Positions 17,261 through 26,475 of a stretch of 64,000 nt of DNA are shown here, in pieces. Source of the stretch: Hamadaea flava. GTDB taxonomy: Bacteria; Actinomycetota; Actinomycetes; Mycobacteriales; Micromonosporaceae. The DNA is taken from the NCBI RefSeq assembly GCF_024172085.1, contig NZ_JAMZDZ010000001.1, positions 6,634,001 to 6,698,000 of the forward strand. Reading direction: 5' to 3'. A program made the translations under genes and the position numbers. The notes beneath the pieces were generated by a model. It had not been told where the DNA came from, made no database searches, and was given only the letters and a program-made list of their open reading frames with translations. Every line of letters starts with the position of its first letter. The first letter of the stretch is position 1.

Positions 17261-17509
17261 ATGAAGGAGGGCGCGGTCGTCTTCGTCGCCATTGGGTTGG
17301 GTCTGGGCATGCTCATGGGTGCCCGATGGGTTCGGCTGAAGGGGGCCCAGAGCGGCTGGCGTGGCGCCAAGGCGGGCGTACCCAAGGCGAAGGCGGCCAA
17401 GAAGGCCGCCTTCAGCGGATTCATGTCGCACACCCGGCAGGCGTTCCTCATGATCCTGGTGATCGCCGCCGTGTTCTTCGTCCTCATCCGGATCGCCCAG
17501 GCGAGCTGA
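17261..17509 (+). CDS. Small membrane protein with basic central region
   Basis: The 82-residue protein has an N-terminal span (GAVVFVAIGLGLGMLMGA), a Lys/Ala-rich cytoplasmic stretch (PKAKAAKKAAFSG) and a second span (FLMILVIAAVFFVLIRI). I do not recognise a family. TACCTT lies seven bases before the ATG, so it is probably leaderless and transcribed separately from the DUF4235 gene 58 nt upstream. Confidence 0.65.
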   Translation: MKEGAVVFVAIGLGLGMLMGARWVRLKGAQSGWRGAKAGVPKAKAAKKAAFSGFMSHTRQAFLMILVIAAVFFVLIRIAQAS

Positions 17510-17517
17510 GCCCCGGG

Positions 17518-19095
17518 CTAGTCCCGCCAGCCCGCGATCTCCACACCCTTGGCGGCCTCGACGCGTACGCCGAACCGGATCTTCGCCGTGCCCTGTGGGG
17601 CCAGGGCCAGCTTCCAGGTGAGCACGCCGAGGTCGGAGCGCTCGGCCGGGGCGGGCTCGGCGATCGTCTCCTTGACCGTGATCGCCCCGTCCCGGGTGAC
17701 GGGGAGCTGGTCGAGGACGGTGACCGTGATCGCCCGGTCGGCATGGTTGGCCACCCGGATCTCGTACTCCGTCTCGGTCCGGCGAGTGCTGCCCAGGGTC
17801 GCTTTGGAGGCGCTGCGCTTGGTGAGCTCCCGCTCCACGCGTACGCGGTCGTCGACGCCCAGGGCCAGTTCGCGCTCCTCCTCCGGGGCCCACGGTTCCA
17901 GGGCGGTCGCGCCGACGAAGTCGCCGTCGTGGAAGAGGGAGGCGCGGCCCGGCGGCAGCGTATGCGTCGTGGAGTTGACCACGGTCGCGCGCAGCACCGC
18001 GTCCTCGGCGGTCACCGGCGCGGTCACGTAGTCGAGCCGCGCCTGCATCTCGAAGGTGCCGATGACGGTGCGGTGACCGGTCCCGTCGGCGGGCACGGCG
18101 ATCGGCCGTTGTGGACGGTAGGTCGCCGCGACCGGCCCCTGGTCGACCGTCGCGACCGCCTCCTGCATCGGCGCGCGGGCCCGCTTGGCCGCCATGACCT
18201 GCGGTGCGGGCGCAGCGCCCGGAGCGCGTGGCGCGGCAGATCCGGCGACCGCGAAGTCCATCTCCGCCATGGCGTACGCGGCCGGCGCCGGGACCGCCCG
18301 GAGGATGTCGACGTACCACGGGTCCAGTTCGGGCACCGACAGCGCGCCCGCCGGACGGGCCGTCGACAGCCGCAGGTCGCATTCCGGCCAGTCCTCGCCG
18401 GTCTGCTGCGTGACGAGGGCGAACCAGCTCAGGTCGAGCCGTTCCCCGGTCAGCCGCAGGTCGAAGGTGCTGGTCCAGCTCGCGCCGGTGACGACGTAGC
18501 TGAGGTCGAGGTCCGCCTCGCCGGCTTCGGTCGCGGCCAGCGTGACGATCGCGAGCAGGCGGTCGGGCTGCCGGCGTCCCCGGAGGTCGGCCAGCCGGCG
18601 TTCGGTGGCCGCCCGGCGCTTGAGCAGATCGTCGCGCAGTCGTTCGCGCTCGCGGCGTGCCTTCAGCACCTCCGTGTGCTGCGCGTCCAGCCCGTCCGCG
18701 AAGGTGCCGACCCGGTCCATCTCGGCCGTGGACAGCGCACTCGCCGTGCGCATCGCCAGCCGCTCCAGGAAGGCGACGCGCGCGGTCGCGACCTGGTCGG
18801 CGTCGGCGAGCGCGGCGGTCTGCGCGTCGATCTCGCGGAGTTCGGCCTCCAACGCGGTCACGACGTCGTCGCTGGGTTCGGCGGCCCGCCGGGTGACGAG
18901 GTCGACGCCGAGGACGGTCGCCGGGCCGCGTCCGGTGACCCGGATCGAGTCACGCTGGAGTCCGAGCGGCAGCGGCCCGATCGCCACCTGCTGTTCGCCG
19001 GAACTCAGGGTGGCCGAACCGGACCGGGTGACCCGGGCCCGGTCGGGGAAGACGGTGACGGCGGTGATCGGGGCGGCGATCTCGACGGCGCTCAT
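17518..19095 (-). CDS. MuiA-family (DUF4139) protein
   Basis: The ATG at 19095 has TACAGT seven bases upstream; 525 residues. An N-terminal DUF4140-type domain (about 1-75, TAVTVFPDRARVTRSG), a long alpha-helical coiled region (about 80-185, RRERERLRDDLLKRRAATERRL) and a DUF4139 beta domain (WTSTFDLRLTGERLDLSW, TGEDWPECDLRLSTARP) follow the mucoidy inhibitor A layout. Known members affect exopolysaccharide or envelope traits; the mechanism is unknown. There is no signal peptide. It appears to be a single-gene unit. Confidence 0.88.
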   Translation of the reverse strand: MSAVEIAAPITAVTVFPDRARVTRSGSATLSSGEQQVAIGPLPLGLQRDSIRVTGRGPATVLGVDLVTRRAAEPSDDVVTALEAELREIDAQTAALADADQVATARVAFLERLAMRTASALSTAEMDRVGTFADGLDAQHTEVLKARRERERLRDDLLKRRAATERRLADLRGRRQPDRLLAIVTLAATEAGEADLDLSYVVTGASWTSTFDLRLTGERLDLSWFALVTQQTGEDWPECDLRLSTARPAGALSVPELDPWYVDILRAVPAPAAYAMAEMDFAVAGSAAPRAPGAAPAPQVMAAKRARAPMQEAVATVDQGPVAATYRPQRPIAVPADGTGHRTVIGTFEMQARLDYVTAPVTAEDAVLRATVVNSTTHTLPPGRASLFHDGDFVGATALEPWAPEEERELALGVDDRVRVERELTKRSASKATLGSTRRTETEYEIRVANHADRAITVTVLDQLPVTRDGAITVKETIAEPAPAERSDLGVLTWKLALAPQGTAKIRFGVRVEAAKGVEIAGWRD

Positions 19096-19125
19096 CCCGT
19101 GCACTGTAGCCGCCCGGGCACACCC

Positions 19126-20022
19126 TCAGTGGCAGGTTCCGGAGCCGGAGTCGGTGAACGACTTCCCGGTCACCGGCATGAACTGGTACGCGTACGAGTC
19201 GGGGCGCAGGGCCAGCTTCAGCACGCCGTAGGTGTCTTCGTTGCGCACCACCGAGTGGGGGCGTACGCGGTCGAAGCCGTAGTGCGAGGCGCCGCCCGTG
19301 CCCACCACGATCGGCAGCACACCCCGTTCGAGGTCCACCTCACCCGACCCGTCGAGCGGCTTGAACCGCTCGTAGTTGTGGTTGTGGCCGCTCAGGTTCA
19401 GCTCGACGCCGTGGGCGTACAGGACCTCGAAGAACGGGCTCATCCACTTCGCCGGGCGGTGATCGAGACCTGAGGTGAACAGCGGGTGGTGCCACATCGA
19501 GACGGTGCATTCGGCCTTCGACGCCGTCAGGTCGGCCGCCAGCCAGCGCAGCTGCCGGTCGCAGTCGACCTGGTCGCAGTTGGAGTTGACCACCACGACG
19601 TGCCAGCCGCCGAGGTCGTAGGAGTAGTAGCCCAGCTCGGGATCGCCCGCGCGCTCGCCGAAGTACGCGAAGTACGGCGCGGCCCCGTCGGTGCGGTAGT
19701 CGTGGTTGCCGACCGTCGGCCGGGTCCGGTCGCGGTGGCGGCCCCAGGTCGGGTCGTAGCAGCGGTCGAAATTGCGCGCGCTGCCGTCCGGGTAGACGTT
19801 GTCGCCGAGGGTGAACACCGTGCCCGGGATGTCGTCCAGCAGCTTCGCCGTACGCGCCGAGCCGCTGCCGCAGGCGGCGATGTCGCCCGCCCCGACCAGC
19901 ACCGTGTCACCCGGAGCGGCGGACGCCGGTGTGCCGGGCGCTGGGGCGGCGTACGCCGGGGTGCTGAGGCCGACGAGCAGGAAGGTGCAGGCGAGCAGGC
20001 TCCAGCGCTTCACGGCCACCAT
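19126..20022 (-). CDS. Secreted metallophosphoesterase (purple acid phosphatase-like)
   Basis: The ATG at 20022 gives a 298-residue protein with a signal peptide ending near AYAAP. The dinuclear metal site can be traced: GAGDIAACG, LGDNVYPDGS, VGNHDYR, WHHPLFTSG and SGHNHNYERF, in the order seen in calcineurin-like phosphoesterases. It should hydrolyse phosphomonoesters outside the membrane. Cys pairs (IAACG, DRCYD, NSNCDQVDC) suggest disulfides. There is no phosphate-box search result to support Pho control. Confidence 0.9.
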   Translation of the reverse strand: MVAVKRWSLLACTFLLVGLSTPAYAAPAPGTPASAAPGDTVLVGAGDIAACGSGSARTAKLLDDIPGTVFTLGDNVYPDGSARNFDRCYDPTWGRHRDRTRPTVGNHDYRTDGAAPYFAYFGERAGDPELGYYSYDLGGWHVVVVNSNCDQVDCDRQLRWLAADLTASKAECTVSMWHHPLFTSGLDHRPAKWMSPFFEVLYAHGVELNLSGHNHNYERFKPLDGSGEVDLERGVLPIVVGTGGASHYGFDRVRPHSVVRNEDTYGVLKLALRPDSYAYQFMPVTGKSFTDSGSGTCH

Positions 20023-20086
20023 TCTGGCGCTAAAACCGACAAACTGCGAGAACGCGGATAATCCGCGCGTCGTGGCACCCGGGGTG

Positions 20087-21499
20087 CTATTGCTGAGCGG
20101 CGACGGGCGTACGCGGCATCGCCACGACCGCCGCGCCCATGAGGATCGCGACCACCGCGACGGAGAGGAAGACGCGGCTGGACGCCGCGGCCAGGTCCGG
20201 CAGCACGAAGTTGGCGATGGCGCCGAACAACGCGACCCCGACCGCGCTGCCGACCGACCGGGAGAACATGTTGCCCGCGGTGACCACCCCACGCTCCGAC
20301 CAGCCGACGGTCGTCTGCGCGGCGATGAGCGTCGGGGCGGCCGTCCAGCCCATGCCGAGGCCGACGACGAAGCACACCGCTCCGACCACCCACACCGGGG
20401 TGCGCGTACCCAGGAAGGCGGTCAGCAGGCAGCCGGTGATCGCCACCGAGCTTCCGATGATGGCCGTGGTGCGGAACCCGAACCGCATGTACGCCCGCCC
20501 GGACAGCGACGCGGCGAGCGGCCAGCCGAGGGTGAACGTGGCCAGCGCGAAGCCCGCGACGAGCGGCCCGGTCCCGAGTACGCCCTGCACGTAGGTGGGC
20601 ACGTACGACGTCAATCCGATGAGGACGATGCCGACGCCCGCCGAGACCAGGCTGCTGGTGAGCAGGATCCGCCGACGGAACACCCACAGCGGAACCACCG
20701 GTTCGGCGGCCCGGCGTTCCACGAACACGAAGACGACGAGCAGCGCCAGTCCGGCCGCGGGAACGCCGATCCCGGCCGGCGACACCCAGGGCCACGCCTC
20801 CCCGCCTTCGAGCAGCCCCAGGATCAGCAGCGTCACGCCGGTGGTGAGCAGGACCGCGCCCCGATAGTCCAGGACCGGCTTCCGGCGTACGACGTCCTCG
20901 TGGAGGTGGCGCATGAGCATGACGCCGGCGAGCAGGCACAGCGGGATGTTGATGAAGAAGATCCACCGCCAGTCGACGAACTGGGAGAAGACGCCGCCGA
21001 GCGTCGGGCCGACCACCGACGAGATGGCCCACACGCTGGCGAGGTAGCCCTGGACCTTGCCTCGTTCGGCGGTCGTGTAGACGTCGCCGACGATCGTCAT
21101 GCTCATCGGCTGGATGGCGCCGGCGCCCAGGCCCTGCACCGCCCGGAAGATGATCAAGGCGACCATGGACCAGGCGAAGCCGCACAGGATGGAGCCGACC
21201 AGGAAGAACCCGATGCCCAGCAGCATCATGGGCTTGCGGCCGAACAGGTCGGCGAGCTTGCCGTAGATGGGCACGGTGACGGCCTGCGCGAGCAGGTAGA
21301 CCGAGAACAGCCACGGGAACTGGTGGAACCCGCCGAGACTCGCGACGACCGAGGGCACGGCCGTCGCGATGACGGTCGAGTCGATCGCCACCAGACCGAT
21401 GGACAGCATCAGCGAGATGAGGAGTGGACCACGGGCCGACCGGAAGCCGACATCAGCTCGAGTAATGGGTGACTGGCCGGTCTGCTCGATACTCCGCAC
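20087..21499 (-). CDS. MFS drug-resistance transporter, DHA2 (EmrB/QacA) family
   Basis: The 470-residue protein has about 14 membrane spans. Motif A is GKLADLFGRKPMM, motif C-like region is VVGPTLGGVFSQFVDWRWIFFINIP, and AVPSVVASLGGF follows the acidic IDSTVIATAVP of span 1. It exports drugs or other hydrophobic compounds with proton antiport. The GTG start at 21499 has TAGGAT six bases upstream. It is divergent from the E1 fusion gene, with a short shared promoter region. Confidence 0.92.
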   Translation of the reverse strand: MRSIEQTGQSPITRADVGFRSARGPLLISLMLSIGLVAIDSTVIATAVPSVVASLGGFHQFPWLFSVYLLAQAVTVPIYGKLADLFGRKPMMLLGIGFFLVGSILCGFAWSMVALIIFRAVQGLGAGAIQPMSMTIVGDVYTTAERGKVQGYLASVWAISSVVGPTLGGVFSQFVDWRWIFFINIPLCLLAGVMLMRHLHEDVVRRKPVLDYRGAVLLTTGVTLLILGLLEGGEAWPWVSPAGIGVPAAGLALLVVFVFVERRAAEPVVPLWVFRRRILLTSSLVSAGVGIVLIGLTSYVPTYVQGVLGTGPLVAGFALATFTLGWPLAASLSGRAYMRFGFRTTAIIGSSVAITGCLLTAFLGTRTPVWVVGAVCFVVGLGMGWTAAPTLIAAQTTVGWSERGVVTAGNMFSRSVGSAVGVALFGAIANFVLPDLAAASSRVFLSVAVVAILMGAAVVAMPRTPVAAQQ

Positions 21500-21567
21500 C
21501 CGCCGATCCTATGCCCGGACCGGTCGGTGGCTGGCTGATGTCGCATCCGTGCGCGATGCTGGCCAAC

Positions 21568-23859
<2,292 letters not shown>

Positions 23860-23989
23860 GTTTGTCCGCGCCCCGATCGGTGCGCCACTTGCGCGACGAG
23901 CTAGAACTGTGTGAACTACCCGTTGACCGGTGTGCGCCGGTCGGCCCGTCCGGATGGACGAGGCGAAGCCGAAAGGGAGGCACTCTAAC

Positions 23990-24427
23990 GTGAGCGCGAC
24001 CGCTGGTCAGGCCGCCGATGGCGTACGCAGCCTGGCGGACCGGTTCGGTGTTGAGCCGGACATGGTGGTCATGGAGATGGGATACGACGAGGACGTCGAC
24101 CACGATCTCCGTGACGCGCTGATTGACCGCTGCGGGGAGCTGGTCGACGAGGACACCGACGAGGTGGTCGACGCGGTACTGCTGTGGTACCGCGACGGCG
24201 ACGGGGATCTGGTCGATCTGCTGGTCGACGCCCTTACTCCGCTGGCCGACAACGGGGTGGTCTGGTTGCTGACCCCCAAGGCCGGCCGAGACGGTCACGT
24301 CGAGCCCAGTGACATCAGCGAATCCGCACCGACTGCGGGTCTCGCCCAGACCACCACGCTGAGCGCGGGCAAGGACTGGGCCGCCGCCCGTCTCGTCGCG
24401 CCGAAGGCGGCGCGCTCGAAGCGTTAG
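23990..24427 (+). CDS. DUF3052 family protein
   Basis: The GTG at 23990 follows GGGAGG by nine bases, which decides the start; 145 residues. The protein is strongly acidic in the middle (MEMGYDEDVDHDLRDALIDRCGELVDEDTDE split over the track) and ends VVWLLTPKAGRDGHVEPSD...LVAPKAA, typical of the actinobacterial DUF3052 family. In Streptomyces, as I recall, this gene and a peroxiredoxin sit beside aceE. Here the pair is kept but aceE is 13 kb away. Function unknown. Confidence 0.87.
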   Translation: MSATAGQAADGVRSLADRFGVEPDMVVMEMGYDEDVDHDLRDALIDRCGELVDEDTDEVVDAVLLWYRDGDGDLVDLLVDALTPLADNGVVWLLTPKAGRDGHVEPSDISESAPTAGLAQTTTLSAGKDWAAARLVAPKAARSKR

Positions 24428-24468
24428 GTCTTTCTTCTTGGGGAATCCCTGCCTTGTGAGGAGTTGCC

Positions 24469-24930
24469 ATGGCGGGTCCGCTGGACGTGGGCTCAGTCGC
24501 GCCCGATTTCATCCTGAAAGACCAGAACAACCAGGAAGTTCGGCTTTCTGCCTTCCGGGGACGCCGTAACGTCCTGCTGGTCTTCTACCCGCTCGCCTTC
24601 AGCGGCACCTGCCAAGGCGAACTGGGCCACCTCCGGGACCGCCACGGCGACTACACCGACCTCGCCGAGGTGCTGACCGTCAGCGTCGACTCGGCGTACG
24701 CCCACAAAACCTGGGCCATCGACCAAGGCTACGAATTCCCGCTGCTCGCGGACTTCTGGCCACACGGCGCGGTGGCCCAGGCATACGGCGTGTTCAACCC
24801 CGACAAGGGGTACGCCAACCGCGGCACCTTCATCGTCGACATCGACGGCATCATCCGGTACGCCGAAATGAACGAACCCGGCGACGCCCGGGACCCAGAC
24901 GCCTGGCTCAAAGCCCTCGCCGCCCTCTAG
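24469..24930 (+). CDS. AhpE-type 1-Cys peroxiredoxin
   Basis: The 153-residue thioredoxin-fold protein has peroxidatic Cys48 in AFSGTCQGELGHLRD, close to the AhpE signature of mycobacteria, with a catalytic Thr before it and the conserved PLAF loop. No clear resolving Cys is present, consistent with a 1-Cys enzyme that reduces peroxides or peroxynitrite with an external thiol. GAGGAG lies six bases before the ATG. It lies 41 nt after the DUF3052 gene and is probably cotranscribed. Confidence 0.93.
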   Translation: MAGPLDVGSVAPDFILKDQNNQEVRLSAFRGRRNVLLVFYPLAFSGTCQGELGHLRDRHGDYTDLAEVLTVSVDSAYAHKTWAIDQGYEFPLLADFWPHGAVAQAYGVFNPDKGYANRGTFIVDIDGIIRYAEMNEPGDARDPDAWLKALAAL

Positions 24931-24964
24931 CGCTTCCCTCTTTCGCGCTTCTCTCTTTCGCGCT

Positions 24965-25019
24965 GGATCAGGGTTCTGGGTCGAATCTTGACCCAAGATT
25001 CGACCCAGAACCCTGATCC
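24965..25019. repeat. 55-nt perfect palindrome: 26-bp stem, 3-nt loop
   Basis: GGATCAGGGTTCTGGGTCG begins the left arm, and the right arm is an exact complement ending CCCTGATCC; all 26 positions pair around ACC. It lies 34 bases after the peroxiredoxin stop. Just before it (24931-24960) is a 15-nt tandem duplication of a CGCTTC-CTCTTTCG motif. It is a probable terminator. Confidence 0.88.
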
Positions 25020-25031
25020 GCTTCCGGCCGA

Positions 25032-25101
25032 CGATGATCCACATCCCGGTATGTGTCGCGAGACCGGCCTGCGGCGACACCGAACGGGATGTGGATCATC
25101 G
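25032..25101. repeat. 70-nt composite palindrome upstream of tRNA-Val
   Basis: The outer arms CGATGATCCACATCCCG and its exact complement (17 bp) enclose an inner 7-bp stem, GTGTCGC with GCGACAC. It lies 12 bases after the palindrome at 24965-25019, giving two long hairpins in tandem before the tRNA gene. Confidence 0.85.
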
Positions 25102-25191
25102 CCACCAGCCCGGCGGCGCGAATGGCGTTCGCGCAAGATCACGCCGATCGGGTAGACTGCCCAGGTTCCCCGGGCCCGCGCGCCTGCGGAC

Positions 25192-25263
25192 GGGCGCGTA
25201 GCTCAGCGGAAGAGCATCCGCCTTACAAGCGGAGGGTCGCTGGTTCGAACCCAGCCGTGCCCA
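25192..25263 (+). tRNA. tRNA-Val, anticodon TAC
   Basis: The 72-nt cloverleaf has acceptor GGGCGCG with CGTGCCC (one G-U pair), D arm GCTC-GAGC, anticodon stem TCCGC/GCGGA with loop CTTACAA (anticodon TAC at 25224-25226), and T arm GCTGG-TTCGAAC-CCAGC. The discriminator is A and CCA is not encoded. It reads GTA codons, which are rare in this G+C-rich genome. Confidence 0.97.
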
Positions 25264-25313
25264 CACCGAAACGGGAGCGGCGCCCGGCGGAGCCGGGCGC
25301 CGCTTAGCAACGA

Positions 25314-25796
25314 TCAGGGCTTGCCGTCGTACGCATCCTGCAGCGCCTGGACGTCCAGCTTCTGCATGCCGAACATGGCCTGGGTGGCCCGCTGCGCCCC
25401 GGCTGGGTCGGGTCCGCCGATGAGGCTGCTGAGCTGCTGCGGGATGATCTGCCAGGAGAGGCCGAACTTGTCCTTGAGCCAGCCGCACTGGCTCTCCTCG
25501 CCGCCGTCGGCGGTCATGGCGTCCCAGTAGTAGTCGACTTCCTTCTGGTCGGCGCAGTCGACCACGAACGAGACGGCTTCGGTGAACTTGAAGTCCGGGC
25601 CGCCGTTGAGGGCCTGGTAGCGCTGACCCGCGATCTCGAAGTCCACCACCATGGCGGTTCCGGCCGGCTTCGGCATCCCTTCGCCGTACCGGGAGACTTC
25701 CAGGATGCGGGCGTCCGGGAACAGGCCGACGTAGAACTCGGCCGCCTGCTCGGCTTCGTTGTCGAACCAGAGCATCGGAGTGATCTTCTGCGTCAT
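25314..25796 (-). CDS. VOC-family protein (PhnB/3-demethylubiquinone methyltransferase-like fold)
   Basis: The 160-residue protein starts MTQKITPMLWFDNEAEQAAEFYV, then KFTEAVSFVVDCADQKEVDYYWDAM and CGWLKDKFGLSWQIIPQQL, typical of PhnB-type VOC proteins. Paired beta-alpha-beta-beta-beta units make a small binding cleft. Function is unknown despite the old methyltransferase label. AAGGAG lies seven bases before the ATG. It is probably a single gene. Confidence 0.9.
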   Translation of the reverse strand: MTQKITPMLWFDNEAEQAAEFYVGLFPDARILEVSRYGEGMPKPAGTAMVVDFEIAGQRYQALNGGPDFKFTEAVSFVVDCADQKEVDYYWDAMTADGGEESQCGWLKDKFGLSWQIIPQQLSSLIGGPDPAGAQRATQAMFGMQKLDVQALQDAYDGKP

Positions 25797-25899
25797 CGTC
25801 TTCTCCTTACGCGATGTGCGTGATGAAGTGCGCTTACACCCAGGCGTCGAACGAGCGCGGGCGGATACGACAACCGCCGGGAAGTAATTTCCGGAGGAC

Positions 25900-26349
25900 C
25901 TATTCTGGGGTGGGCGGGTGGTAGTCGATCGTCGTGGTGACTTCTGAGCCCAGTTCCACGGTGCGCGAGACCGTGCAGAGCCGGTCGTGGGACATCTTGA
26001 CCAGGCGCGGCAGCATCTCTCGGGCGGCGTCGCCGGCGGGGCCTTCGGGGAAGCTCACCGTGAACTCGACGGCGAGGTTCGTCATGCGGTTGCCGCCGGT
26101 CTCGTCGCGGATCTTGTCGCCGGTGCCGCGTACGCGGAATTCGACGGGCTCGCCCCGGCGGCTGACGACGAGGTCCACGTCGATCGCCGTGCAGCCGGCG
26201 ATGGCGGTGAGCAGCAGCTCGACCGGGGTGAAGTTGGGGTCGTCGCCGCCTTGGCCGACGCTGATCTCGCCGCCTCGGACGTTGCGAGCGGTGTACTTGC
26301 CCACGCTGGTGCGCTCGATCTCGATCGAGCGGAAGGTCTCGTCTGCCAC
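25900..26349 (-). CDS. OsmC-family protein
   Basis: The 149-residue protein has the OsmC/YhfA form: NFTPVELLLTAIAGCTAIDVD with Cys53, and SHDRLCTVSRTVELG with Cys125. The two Cys are at the positions of the reactive pair in hydroperoxide reductases. It probably reduces organic hydroperoxides. The GTG start has TACCGT seven bases upstream. The gene follows a double hairpin and is separate from the large dehydrogenase gene. Confidence 0.9.
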   Translation of the reverse strand: MADETFRSIEIERTSVGKYTARNVRGGEISVGQGGDDPNFTPVELLLTAIAGCTAIDVDLVVSRRGEPVEFRVRGTGDKIRDETGGNRMTNLAVEFTVSFPEGPAGDAAREMLPRLVKMSHDRLCTVSRTVELGSEVTTTIDYHPPTPE

Positions 26350-26406
26350 GATCTCGACGGTACGTCACGGGGACGGCCGGCACGGGCACCTGGCGCATAC
26401 CGAAGA

Positions 26407-26436
26407 CCCCGGCGGGCTCTCGCGAACCCGCCGGGG
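26407..26436 (-). terminator. Hairpin terminator after the PQQ-dehydrogenase fusion gene
   Basis: CCCCGGCGGG pairs with CCCGCCGGGG (10 bp, 10-nt loop), about 40 bases after the stop. On the minus strand it is followed by TCTTC. A second hairpin (GGGCTCG/CGAGCCC, 26446-26461) lies between it and the stop codon. Confidence 0.7.
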
Positions 26437-26475
26437 CCAAAGAGCGGGCTCGACCGAGCCCACCGGGGAAAGGGA

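Noticed and set aside
24931-24960. Start of a CRISPR-like or longer tandem array
   Set aside because: Only two 15-nt units, directly adjacent, with no spacers.
25192-25263. tRNA-Val as attachment site of an integrated element
   Set aside because: No integrase and no repeat of the tRNA 3' end was seen nearby.
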